The notes beneath the pieces were generated by a model that saw only the letters and a list, made by a program, of their open reading frames with translations, was not told the origin of the DNA and did no database searches. Below, piece by piece: positions 33,423 to 40,880 of a stretch of DNA of 64,000 bases. Source of the stretch: Bacteroidota bacterium (GTDB lineage Bacteria; Bacteroidota; Bacteroidia; Palsa-948); the NCBI GenBank assembly GCA_016195025.1, contig JACQAL010000016.1:62001-126000 (forward strand), read 5' to 3'. The first letter of the stretch is position 1; every line of letters starts with the position of its first letter. A program made the translations under genes and the position numbers.

Positions 33423-35261
33423 TTAAGGATTTTCAGGCGGTTCAAACATTTCTATAGACAAATCGTCTATGACATACATTCCTTTGCCCCCATTCCAGAC
33501 ATATACCTGCAACCTGTCATTATATGACCTGATTTCAGGTGTAAGATAATCGGCTTTCAGTTCATGCCAGATATAAAGGTGTGAAGTGTCAGTTACAAAG
33601 GGAAAGGTAGAATACTGATATGCTTTGTTATTATGCAGAATATTTATAACAAGCATCGCATCTGTAGTTTTTATGGGTAGCAGCGGCATAATTTTCATTT
33701 TTATCCGAACCCAGAAAAAATATTTATCGGAAAGGTTTTTGAGTTGTTCGTCATAAAGGTTGAAAAATTCTGAAGCAGAATCTATTTTACCCGTTGTACT
33801 TGAAAAATTAATGGTTGTGTCCCTAAAGGAAATATTTTTAATTGCCTGTTTATCTTTTTCAAAGTCATTGCTGAAAATAGTTTTCTTTATTAGCAACTTT
33901 TCATTTTTAAGTTCAGAATCTCGTGAAACAAGAAGCAAGCTGTCTGCTCCTGTTGGAACAGAAGTTTTAAAAAAAACTTTCCAGTAATATTTATTCGTCA
34001 TGCGGTCTCCATCTATGATTCCATGGGAATATTGCCATATTTGAAATAAATTTAAAAACATAAGAAATAAAATCAGAATGCCTGAGCCTATTCTAAGGAT
34101 ATTTTTCCATTTGAAGCACCATTGAATAAAAAACCCAAGGGCAATACACAAAAGGGGATATATCTGTATCATAGTGCGCTGGCTGAAACAGGTGGCATAC
34201 CACCAGTATGTCCACGATGAAACAACTAATAGGAAAAGAATGAAGAAAGAAAAAAGAGAAAGAAAAAGTTCCCGTTTATTTTTATAAATATAAATAAATC
34301 CTGAAAGTGCAAATGCCATGACAGGAGTATACAATAACCACCCCTTGCGATAACTGAAAAGAAACTGTAATAGATAAGGAGGAAAATCAAATCCTTCACC
34401 AGCATTTGCTCCATAACTGTCGAAAAAAAAATATCCTGTTATGTTTTTCCAATAGCCCAGTTGAATACATGCAAATAAAAAAATTATGGCTGCTGCTGCT
34501 ATCAAGTGAGAGAGATAATTTCTAAAAACAGAAGAGATTTTTTGTTTCAGGTCTTTTACGTTTTTTATTCCCCATAAAACAGGAATGATAATAGATAAAA
34601 CTTCCGTTGGACGTATTATGGCAGAGAGTCCAAGCGTAATACCGATAATGATTGCCGAAGAAAACCTATGTTCTGCGTGCCACTTGATAGTATGCCATAG
34701 CATGATTGTGAAAACGGTGAACAGATAGGTATGAACAAGCAGGATTCCCCAGTGCGTTGTCATGTGTAGAAAATTTGTTCCGAAATAAAAAACAAGCAAA
34801 ACAATAGCAGTAATTTTGTCACTGAAAAAATATAAAAGAAGTAAACGGAAATAATAAAGCCCGATGAGCAAAAACAGCACGCTCCAGCAAAGAATGGCAT
34901 ATTGATAAGGAGGTGAAAATCCATCCATGGGATAATTGAATAGATAGGCGTATAAATGCCCTATAAAAAATCCCGGGCTGTAAAGAATTGCAAGACCGGA
35001 AGTATACCGGAGCGCGTATGAACCGTCTGTAAGTTGAATTCCCTGGTAAAAATATTGTATCGGCTGATAACTATGAATTAGGTTTTCGACCACGGAAAAA
35101 TTTTTCATTCCCAAATCGTGATAAATAAATATCAGCGGGAGATAGAGATAATAACCGAACTGATCCCATGCGATAAGATGCCCAGGCGGTTCATAAAAGT
35201 TAAAAAACAAAACTGTAATTACAACAAGAAAAAGAGCGAGAATAGAAAATTTATTTTTCAT
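33423..35261 (-). CDS. Polytopic GT-C-like glycosyltransferase with C-terminal soluble domain
   Basis: 612 residues from MKNKFSILALFLVVITVLFF; the two upstream ATGs in frame (35300, 35285) are less likely. About eleven helices to residue ~420 (WILLYTPVMAFALSGFIYIY-type segments), with loops typical of GT-C enzymes (EPPGHLIAWDQFGYYLYLPL; IIRPTEVLSIIIPVLWGIKN). The last ~190 residues are soluble and beta-rich (KMYVIDDLSIEMFEPPENP-like end), perhaps carbohydrate-binding. The gene is visibly AT-richer and poorer in GCG/CGC runs than its neighbours, suggesting foreign origin. Probably transfers a sugar from a lipid carrier in the inner membrane. Confidence 0.68.
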   Translation of the reverse strand: MKNKFSILALFLVVITVLFFNFYEPPGHLIAWDQFGYYLYLPLIFIYHDLGMKNFSVVENLIHSYQPIQYFYQGIQLTDGSYALRYTSGLAILYSPGFFIGHLYAYLFNYPMDGFSPPYQYAILCWSVLFLLIGLYYFRLLLLYFFSDKITAIVLLVFYFGTNFLHMTTHWGILLVHTYLFTVFTIMLWHTIKWHAEHRFSSAIIIGITLGLSAIIRPTEVLSIIIPVLWGIKNVKDLKQKISSVFRNYLSHLIAAAAIIFLFACIQLGYWKNITGYFFFDSYGANAGEGFDFPPYLLQFLFSYRKGWLLYTPVMAFALSGFIYIYKNKRELFLSLFSFFILFLLVVSSWTYWWYATCFSQRTMIQIYPLLCIALGFFIQWCFKWKNILRIGSGILILFLMFLNLFQIWQYSHGIIDGDRMTNKYYWKVFFKTSVPTGADSLLLVSRDSELKNEKLLIKKTIFSNDFEKDKQAIKNISFRDTTINFSSTTGKIDSASEFFNLYDEQLKNLSDKYFFWVRIKMKIMPLLPIKTTDAMLVINILHNNKAYQYSTFPFVTDTSHLYIWHELKADYLTPEIRSYNDRLQVYVWNGGKGMYVIDDLSIEMFEPPENP

Positions 35262-35311
35262 CGTGCCTTCATTAATTAGCTTCTTCATGCAAATCTTCAT
35301 TTCACAAAAGT

Positions 35312-35342
35312 AAAAAAGGTGAACTCATCATTCACCTTTTTT
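35312..35342. terminator. Bidirectional intrinsic terminator
   Basis: AAAAAAGGTGAA (35312-35323), 7-nt loop, TTCACCTTTTTT (35331-35342). On the minus strand it follows the gene fragment at 35364-35450. Confidence 0.8.
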
Positions 35343-35363
35343 AAAAACATTATTTATTTTATC

Positions 35364-35450
35364 CTAATTGCATGGTGTTGGTTCTATAGTGAATTCCGCT
35401 CCTGCTGGAACTGTAAGTTCACCATTTATTGTTATTGAATTAACCGCTCC
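35364..35450 (-). pseudogene. 3' fragment of a secreted-protein gene
   Basis: The minus-strand frame GAVNSITINGELTVPAGAEF then TIEPTPCN and stop, followed by a strong terminator. It looks like the last repeat of a beta-rich surface protein whose body is gone. It lies at the right edge of the AT-rich GT-C insert. Confidence 0.55.
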
Positions 35451-35568
35451 TCATCCGCGCAGTTAACAATTTTTAACAGGAGCAATGCAATAAATATTTC
35501 CCTTCCTTCGTTTCAGCATTTAAAAAACCACCGCATGCAGCATCACTACTCAGAAAAAAAGAATCGCA

Positions 35569-35910
35569 ATGCTTGTGCCTCTCACATTCAGGGATGCAAA
35601 CGGTTTTCCCTACCAAAAAGACGGAGCCGATGTGCTCTACGCAAAAGCGCGGGGGCAAAACTGCGAACTCTATTTTGAAAATGAAAAAGAGCCGCTCATC
35701 TACGGCTATCCTTTAAACTATTTTCATGACAAGGTGTGGAGCATAAACTGGTTCAGGCGGCTCGACCGTTTTCTTCTCGTAAAAGTGATAAAAATTAAAA
35801 AGCGAGCATGGCTCAAAGCGCAATTTTACAACAACATTATTCTTGTCCTCACCCGCAAAGGAAACAAACGGCTGAAAGCGTATCTGAAAAAACACCCTCC
35901 GGCAGAATAG
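35569..35910 (+). CDS. Stand-alone LytTR-type DNA-binding protein
   Basis: 113 residues. The whole protein aligns by eye with the LytTR domain: VLYAKARGQNCELYFENEKE (strand pair), INWFRRLDRFLLVKVIKIKK in place of the typical FFRIHRSYLVNLNHIK, and IILVLTRKGNKRLKAYLKK for the last strand/helix. There is no receiver domain. It may regulate its neighbours; the 21-bp hairpin-like repeats that start right after its stop (35911 on) are candidates for repeated binding sites, but that is speculation. Confidence 0.65.
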   Translation: MLVPLTFRDANGFPYQKDGADVLYAKARGQNCELYFENEKEPLIYGYPLNYFHDKVWSINWFRRLDRFLLVKVIKIKKRAWLKAQFYNNIILVLTRKGNKRLKAYLKKHPPAE

Positions 35911-35952
35911 TTACTGTCGTTTCAGGAGAAACTACTGTCGCTTCGGGAGAAT
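35911..35952. repeat. Two 21-bp units after the LytTR gene
   Basis: TACTGTCGTTTCAGGAGAAAC and TACTGTCGCTTCGGGAGAATC in tandem (phase 21); the first contains the inverted pair GTTTC/GAAAC. Same period as the array at 36087-36275. Confidence 0.6.
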
Positions 35953-36017
35953 CGCGCAACATTCTCCCTTCTGTTTGCGTCAAAGAGGTGGAATTAACAA
36001 ACAAGCAAAAAGAAAAA

Positions 36018-36317
36018 ATGAAAACAAGAGTTACATATCAGAGAACGGCAGAAGCTTCTGAAACGTTTCAGAATAATCCTGAGGCAACGCAGCATTTCTC
36101 TGCGGTAACGCGAAATTTCTCTGTGCTGACACGGGAACTTTCAGTGCTGACGCGAGGTTTTCTCGCGGTAACGCGAAATTTCTCTGTGCTGACGCAGGAA
36201 CTTTCAGTGCTGACGCAAGGTTTTCTCGCGGTGACGCAGAATTGTTTGGTGGTGTCGCCAGATTTTCTGGCGGCTTGTAAAAAGCAAAAATCAATTAAAA
36301 AACAAAACATAAATTAA
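36018..36317 (+). CDS. Small protein of tandem heptapeptide repeats
   Basis: 99 residues if the A-rich ATG at 36018 is used (MKTRVTYQRTAEASETFQNN). The frame is open further upstream to 35808 but that part overlaps the LytTR gene. Residues ~24-86 are nine heptapeptides of the type FSVLTRE / LSVLTRG / FLAVTRN, each from one 21-bp unit, ending in a Lys-rich tail. It could be a beta-solenoid-like repeat protein. However, all three frames on both strands stay mostly open, as expected of a 21-bp repeat, so coding is not proven. It is 11 nt from the next gene. Confidence 0.4.
   Translation: MKTRVTYQRTAEASETFQNNPEATQHFSAVTRNFSVLTRELSVLTRGFLAVTRNFSVLTQELSVLTQGFLAVTQNCLVVSPDFLAACKKQKSIKKQNIN
36087..36275. 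repeat. Nine tandem 21-bp units, many with hairpin symmetry
   Basis: Units start at 36087, 36108, 36129, 36150, 36171, 36192, 36213, 36234 and 36255. Several are near-palindromic: CGCGAGGTTTTCTCGCG, CGCCAGATTTTCTGGCG, CGCAG...CTGCG. Units 2-4 and 5-7 form a 63-bp duplication with only a few changes. An 18-bp perfect palindrome TTCTGAAACGTTTCAGAA lies just before, at 36056-36073. Confidence 0.9.
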
Positions 36318-36328
36318 ATTCAACAACA

Positions 36329-37141
36329 ATGAAAACGAAAAAAACAAGGGCTCGTATCTCAACCAGCCCCAAAAAATTCGACCCGTTCATCAGCACCACT
36401 GATGACCATTTGTTAGCCATTGAGCCAACCACCGGAAATCCCTACTGGCAGTTCCTGGGGCTGAGCAGCGCCAACGCCACCGACTGGCATAACAAGCGTT
36501 TGTACTGGGATGCACCCAACACAGGATTGTTCGCCCTCTACAGCAACCCAGCCACCAGCACCAGTGTTATAAAAAAGAAAGTGGAAACATTCATTAAAAA
36601 CTTCCGCACCTTTGCAAATCCTCTTTTGAATATCATCGCATCCAGCCCGAACGCAACGGGCGTGGAAGAAAAAATTTTCAACCTCGTGCTGAATGCCAAC
36701 CGCGCAAAACCCAGCCACACGCATACCAAAATTGAAGACCAGTGTTTCACCAAATGGGAAGGCGGAAACGGGGGAAACAAACGCGCGGCATCGCATAAAG
36801 AAGACGAGGCGAAAGGGCGCGCATCGGTTCCCGAAGGAGCAGACGGAGTGCAGTATGCCTACGTGATTATGGATGAAAACCCGAAAACAATTGCGCAGCG
36901 CACAGCTGCTGTTGTTTCCGCCAATGCAAAATCAACGGTTCCTGTTCCGCTTCCGCAGCCCGTTCCCCAGCATCCCGATGACGGCACCAGGCAGGAATTT
37001 TTTTCAGGCGCCACGCACGATTTTAAATTCGGTGCCGCTGCCGAAGGAAAATATTTATGCGTATGGAGCCGCTGGTTCAACTCCAAACACCCCGAACTGG
37101 CAGGCGACTGGAACGAAATGCAAACGGTGCTGATTGGATAA
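36329..37141 (+). CDS. Cytoplasmic-looking protein of unknown function
   Basis: 270 residues, no signal peptide: MKTKKTRARISTSPKKFDPF. A central helical part (SVIKKKVETFIKNFRTFANP) is followed by a Lys/Glu-rich linker and a beta-rich C-terminal domain with VQYAYVIMDENPKT and CVWSRWFNSKHPELAGDWNE, recalling a fibronectin-like module. No family recognised. It is close behind the heptapeptide ORF and has a good terminator, so it ends a small transcription unit with it and perhaps the LytTR gene. Confidence 0.7.
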   Translation: MKTKKTRARISTSPKKFDPFISTTDDHLLAIEPTTGNPYWQFLGLSSANATDWHNKRLYWDAPNTGLFALYSNPATSTSVIKKKVETFIKNFRTFANPLLNIIASSPNATGVEEKIFNLVLNANRAKPSHTHTKIEDQCFTKWEGGNGGNKRAASHKEDEAKGRASVPEGADGVQYAYVIMDENPKTIAQRTAAVVSANAKSTVPVPLPQPVPQHPDDGTRQEFFSGATHDFKFGAAAEGKYLCVWSRWFNSKHPELAGDWNEMQTVLIG

Positions 37142-37150
37142 AATGCCGAG

Positions 37151-37181
37151 AACAGCAGGCGGCAAAAATCTGCCTGCTGTT
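37151..37181 (+). terminator. Intrinsic terminator after the unknown protein
   Basis: AACAGCAGGC (37151-37160) pairs with GCCTGCTGTT (37172-37181), followed by TTCTTTTTGG. Confidence 0.85.
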
Positions 37182-37191
37182 TTCTTTTTGG

Positions 37192-37266
37192 TTAATTCGT
37201 CTCCGGCACTTTCAGTAGTTCATCTAATTTATAGGAGTGAGAATAATTTCCGTTCTGCGGTTTTTA
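37192..37266 (-). pseudogene. Duplicated 3' end of the ompA-like gene
   Basis: About 75 bp nearly identical to 38803-38875, the last codons of the OmpA-family gene, with a few substitutions and a 2-bp insertion (TTATAGG versus TTAGG) that breaks the frame. It lies on the other side of the T9SS gene 37376-38776. Confidence 0.85.
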
Positions 37267-37375
37267 GCATCACCTTTTTGTTTGCTTTCAGGCAACCATT
37301 TCAGGTATTTCATCGTCTTCACTCTTGAAGGGCATAGATTTAATCATTCTTCACCCTCGGATAATATAAAAATTC

Positions 37376-38776
37376 ATGAAACAAAAATTATCTGCCAGCG
37401 GATTGATTCCGCGTTCAGCGGGATTCCTCTTTACACTATGCTTTTCCATTTGTGCATTTGCGCAAAATCAAAAAGCGCAAGACACATCGGAGGAAAAAAT
37501 AACCCGCCAGAAAATGAAAGAAGAAGGTTTGCCTTTTCCTGTGATTGATAAATTAATTCAGCAGAACAAAGAACTTGAAGCGGTCGGAAGAAAAGTTAAC
37601 TGGATAAGCATGAAACAAAATCCTTCCGCGAATTCCTCCTGTAGCGGAATGGGAGTTGAAAACGGTTGGGGTGTATGGCAATGGCAAATGGGAACCAACA
37701 GCGGAGGAAACCCTCCTGTGTTTACGAATCCGCCTGCTCTTAATCCCGCAGCACCCAACTTCAGCATTACTTCCGGACCCGGTATTGACCCCAATACCCC
37801 AGGCAGCCCAAGCAGTCCTTCCATCCCCTATGTATGCCCCGGTTTTGGAAATCATTCCATACAAATAGGAGCAACCTGTGCAGGAGACGGTGTTGTGGAA
37901 CGGCTTACTTATCCGCTAACTGTTACTGTTCAAGACACAAATTTTACTTATGCTTATGCCCTCGTGATAGAGGATGCCGGGCATCTTCCCAATGAGCAGC
38001 CCTTTGCCGGTATTTGTATTTATGATACAACCGGAAATCCTGTTCCTTGCGGATGTTTTACATATACTCCCGGAACATCGCTTCCCGGTCTTTACTCGGT
38101 GAATGGAAACGGTTGCGCCCCAAGCAGTATTGGCGAGTATAAACCATGGACAACTGTAGGAGTAAATCTTGCAGCGTATATAGGGCAAACAGTAACCGTT
38201 GTCATCATCAATGCCGACTGCATTTATGGCAGTCATTTTGCCTATTCCTATTGGGATTTTTTATGTAGTTCTTCTGTACCATTTCAGCCGCAATTTTGCA
38301 GCGGGCAGCAAATAACTTTATGCGCCCCTACTGACCCCAATATCAGTTATGCATATCAATGGTATTTAAACGGAAGCGCCATTCCTCCTCCTGCCGGAAC
38401 ACAAACATGTATTACTCCTTCGCCAACACAAGGAGATACTTTTTGGGTTCATGTAATGCAGCCAAGCGTGTGCAATTTTTATTTACTATTCACGCCTACA
38501 GATACCTGCCTGAGTGCAGCAAATGAAATTTCAGAAAATGAAATAACTGTTTTTCCGAATCCTTCTTCGGGAAGTTTATTTATTGATTTCGGAAATAAAA
38601 ATTCCGGCAAGGCAGAAATTTCTTTTAGCGATGTTATGGGAAGAATTGTTTACGCAACAACTGTTCCCGCAATCGGAAAACAAGCAATAGATGTTTCACA
38701 TTCAAGCGGAATTTATTTTCTGAAATTAAAAACTGCCTACGGAATTGTGGCGAAGAAAATTGTGATTGAGAAATAA
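37376..38776 (+). CDS. Secreted protein with T9SS type A sorting domain
   Basis: 466 residues; signal peptide ending at CAFAQ (MKQKLSASGLIPRSAGFLFT...). The middle is rich in Gly, Pro, Ser, Asn and Cys (MGTNSGGNPPVFTNPPALNP, GICIYDTTGNPVPCGCFTYT) and Ig/PKD-like stretches (ITLCAPTDPNISYAYQWYLN). The tail FPNPSSGSLFIDFGNK ... SSGIYFLKLKTA is a T9SS domain. Likely a surface adhesin or scaffold; no catalytic motif. It sits between a duplicated ompA 3' end and the intact ompA-like gene. Confidence 0.82.
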   Translation: MKQKLSASGLIPRSAGFLFTLCFSICAFAQNQKAQDTSEEKITRQKMKEEGLPFPVIDKLIQQNKELEAVGRKVNWISMKQNPSANSSCSGMGVENGWGVWQWQMGTNSGGNPPVFTNPPALNPAAPNFSITSGPGIDPNTPGSPSSPSIPYVCPGFGNHSIQIGATCAGDGVVERLTYPLTVTVQDTNFTYAYALVIEDAGHLPNEQPFAGICIYDTTGNPVPCGCFTYTPGTSLPGLYSVNGNGCAPSSIGEYKPWTTVGVNLAAYIGQTVTVVIINADCIYGSHFAYSYWDFLCSSSVPFQPQFCSGQQITLCAPTDPNISYAYQWYLNGSAIPPPAGTQTCITPSPTQGDTFWVHVMQPSVCNFYLLFTPTDTCLSAANEISENEITVFPNPSSGSLFIDFGNKNSGKAEISFSDVMGRIVYATTVPAIGKQAIDVSHSSGIYFLKLKTAYGIVAKKIVIEK

Positions 38777-38802
38777 TGCTGCAAACGTTTTTTATTTCGG
38801 TT

Positions 38803-39822
38803 TTAATTCGTCTCCAGCACTTTCAGCAGTTCATCTAATTTAGGAGTGAGAATGATTTCCGTTCTGCGGTTTTTGGCGCGGGCTTCTTTTGTTTTTGAAT
38901 CATCGAGCGGAAAATATTCTCCCCTGCCCGCTGCGGTTAAGCGCTTGGGGTCAACTGAACTGTTGGAAGTAATTATTTTCACTACGGAAGTGGCGCGCAC
39001 CGCGCTCAAATCCCAGTTGTCTTTCACATCGCCCATGCCTTTCATGGGCACATCATCGGTATGCCCTTCCACCATTACGTTTATATCGGAATTTGTTTCG
39101 AGCACCTTCGCCAGTTTTTTCAGCACCTCCTGCCCTTTGGGTTCTACCGCCCATTTGCCGGTGGCAAAGAGCAAACTTTCTTCCATGGATACATATACTT
39201 TCCCGTTCTTCTGCGTAATGGTCAAGCCCTTTCCTTCAAAGCCCGTGAGCGCATCGGAGATTTTTTTCTTCAGCGCATTCACCGCTTCGTCTTTCTGCTT
39301 GAGAATATCTTCGAGTTCTTTCACGCGCTGCTCGCGCTGCTTGAGTTGGTCGGTGAGCGCGTCCAAGTCCTTTTTCTTCTGATCAAGTTGGGTTTGCAGT
39401 TGCTTGAGGTCGTCTTCTTTGCGCTGCAACTGCTCCTGCGTGGAGGATAACTGCCCGCTCAGTTTCTGACTTTCGGAATTGCTTCCGGAAAGCAGCCGGT
39501 TGTATTTATCAAGAAGTTTCTCATTCAAATCATTTAACTTATCGTATTTCGAAACAAGGTTTCTGTAATTGGTGCCGGTGATGGAAGTGTCTTTCTGCAA
39601 TCCTGCCAATTGTTTTTCTTCTTCCGCCATTTTATTTTTCAGTTCCGAAAGTTCGGTTTCCATTTTCTGCGAAGATGATTTGCAGTTCGCTAAATCTTTT
39701 TCGCAGTTCTCGCGCTTGGTTTTTTCATCAAGGAATTTGCTTTGCGGAACGCAGGCGAAAAAGCCGGTAAGCAGCAAGCAGTAAGCAGCGGGCAGTAACA
39801 GGCGGGTGAAATGTTTTTTCAT
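38803..39822 (-). CDS. OmpA-family lipoprotein with coiled coil
   Basis: 339 residues. The lipoprotein signal ends LLLTGFFACVPQ (Cys ~25). Residues ~35-190 form a long coiled coil (Gln/Lys/Leu-rich), and ~215-330 an OmpA peptidoglycan-binding domain (VMVEGHTDDVPMKGMGDVKD, LSAVRATSVVKII, RLTAAGRGEYFPL, KNRRTEIILTP). It should tether the outer membrane to peptidoglycan. The signal peptide's core (LLLPAAYCLLLTG) is encoded by a heptad array. Its 3' end is duplicated 1.6 kb away. Confidence 0.93.
   Translation of the reverse strand: MKKHFTRLLLPAAYCLLLTGFFACVPQSKFLDEKTKRENCEKDLANCKSSSQKMETELSELKNKMAEEEKQLAGLQKDTSITGTNYRNLVSKYDKLNDLNEKLLDKYNRLLSGSNSESQKLSGQLSSTQEQLQRKEDDLKQLQTQLDQKKKDLDALTDQLKQREQRVKELEDILKQKDEAVNALKKKISDALTGFEGKGLTITQKNGKVYVSMEESLLFATGKWAVEPKGQEVLKKLAKVLETNSDINVMVEGHTDDVPMKGMGDVKDNWDLSAVRATSVVKIITSNSSVDPKRLTAAGRGEYFPLDDSKTKEARAKNRRTEIILTPKLDELLKVLETN
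39767..39801. repeat. Heptad array writing a lipoprotein signal peptide
   Basis: Five 7-bp words GTAAGCA, GCAAGCA, GTAAGCA, GCGGGCA, GTAACAG; reverse complement of the TACTGCT type. In frame in the ompA-like gene. Confidence 0.85.
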
Positions 39823-39865
39823 GATGTAAAAGTTTTACGGAAGGTGGGAAGTCGGAAAAATTGTA

Positions 39866-39883
39866 CCGAAGGAACTCCTTCGG
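39866..39883. repeat. Palindrome CCGAAGGAACTCCTTCGG
   Basis: Arms CCGAAGGA/TCCTTCGG with a 2-nt loop, preceded by GTA. Intergenic, upstream of the ompA-like gene. Related in sequence to the GACTCC-TTC-GGAG hairpin near gmhA. Confidence 0.6.
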
Positions 39884-39901
39884 AGGAAGCGGGCTGTTTC
39901 C

Positions 39902-39933
39902 CATTCTTCCATTCTTCCATTCTTCCACTCATC
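39902..39933. repeat. Octanucleotide tandem repeat
   Basis: Three CATTCTTC units and one CACTCATC. Intergenic; the rest of the 39823-40115 gap shows only AT-rich sequence and a possible -7 like TAACTTTA near 40095. Confidence 0.7.
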
Positions 39934-40115
39934 CAATCTGAAAGCAATAGTAGGGCTTTTTTCATAGGTGAAATTTCAGCAATATGCTCAATTATTAACA
40001 TATTCCTGCTAATAATTCAGCGCGCATGAAACATTTGGCATAGTTTTTCGTTTCATATTTAGAACGAGATATAGAATAATTGAATTTCGGCTGTGTAACT
40101 TTAAACTTTTTTGTT

Positions 40116-40838
40116 ATGACAGAACTCAGTAAAAACTGGCTTACCGAAAAGCACATTGACTTTGAATACAAGAAATACCTGCTGCTTGCTTATTTGCAGG
40201 ATGTGAAAAAAAAATTTGACGCCACCAAACTTTATCCCTGGCTGGCGGAAATCATTCAGCATTATAAGGAAGCGCTCGCAGTAAAAGAGAATAAGCAAAA
40301 CCTTCAGAAGAATTTCCCGCAGAAAATATCCGGAATAAATTCAGGCGGGCTCACGTTCGAAAATCTTTTAAGCGATGACGAACTGCTCCATGAGATTGAA
40401 CAGATTGTTGAGTTCGCCATTCCGCAGTTTGAAACGCGCGTGGAAGAAGGCAAATCCATTTACGATATTGTGGAAGAGCATTTATCCATTCTGCCCGTTG
40501 GAATCATTCCGCTGAAAACCGAATGCGGCTACATTTTTCTGAAAGGCGGAAAAAGCGCGGAGACCAACGCGTATGAATATCAAATCACTTTCTGGGAAAC
40601 GGCTTCGGAAAAATACAAAGCCATTCACACGCATTTTATAAGGGCATTTGAAAAAAATATTTCCTCTACGTTTCAATCCATGAAAAGCGATTTGATGCGC
40701 GGGAACAAACTTCTGCCGAACCCCGCGGCTTACGCAATTGAAAGCGAATTATCTCTTCCGCTCGAAGAAACTTTTTTACCCGTTGCCAAAAGAATGCTGG
40801 TGAGGTATCTCTCGCAGGAACCTAAGAAAGAGAGTTGA
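40116..40838 (+). CDS. Conserved-looking cytoplasmic protein of unknown function
   Basis: 240 residues from MTELSKNWLTEKHIDFEYKK; the longer start at 40080 has no support. No signal peptide or transmembrane helix. The N-terminal half is helical (LLAYLQDVKKKFDATKLYPW), the C-terminal half mixed (HLSILPVGIIPLKTECGYIF, AYEYQITFWETASEKYKAIH). I do not recognise a family. Converges on the peptide-binding lipoprotein gene with a long hairpin between. Confidence 0.7.
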   Translation: MTELSKNWLTEKHIDFEYKKYLLLAYLQDVKKKFDATKLYPWLAEIIQHYKEALAVKENKQNLQKNFPQKISGINSGGLTFENLLSDDELLHEIEQIVEFAIPQFETRVEEGKSIYDIVEEHLSILPVGIIPLKTECGYIFLKGGKSAETNAYEYQITFWETASEKYKAIHTHFIRAFEKNISSTFQSMKSDLMRGNKLLPNPAAYAIESELSLPLEETFLPVAKRMLVRYLSQEPKKES

Positions 40839-40843
40839 GTAAA

Positions 40844-40876
40844 AATCCTTCAAGGTTTTAAAAACCTTGAAGGATT
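40844..40876. terminator. Long perfect hairpin between convergent genes
   Basis: AATCCTTCAAGGTTTT, one base, AAAACCTTGAAGGATT: 16-bp arms. It fits a bidirectional terminator, and its CAAGGTTTT core resembles the CAGGTTTT-G-AAAACCTG palindrome inside the gene at 49097-50128. Confidence 0.75.
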
Positions 40877-40880
40877 AAGT

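Noticed and set aside
33345-35261. Stop read-through giving a T9SS-tagged GT-C membrane protein
   Set aside because: The tail lacks the first half of a sorting domain, and a polytopic inner-membrane protein would not be a T9SS substrate.
36087-36275. CRISPR array
   Set aside because: Units are contiguous with no unique spacers, differ from one another and there are no cas genes.
36031-36294. Minus-strand ORFs over the 21-bp array
   Set aside because: A 21-bp repeat keeps all frames open; there is no suitable start context, and both neighbours lie on the plus strand.
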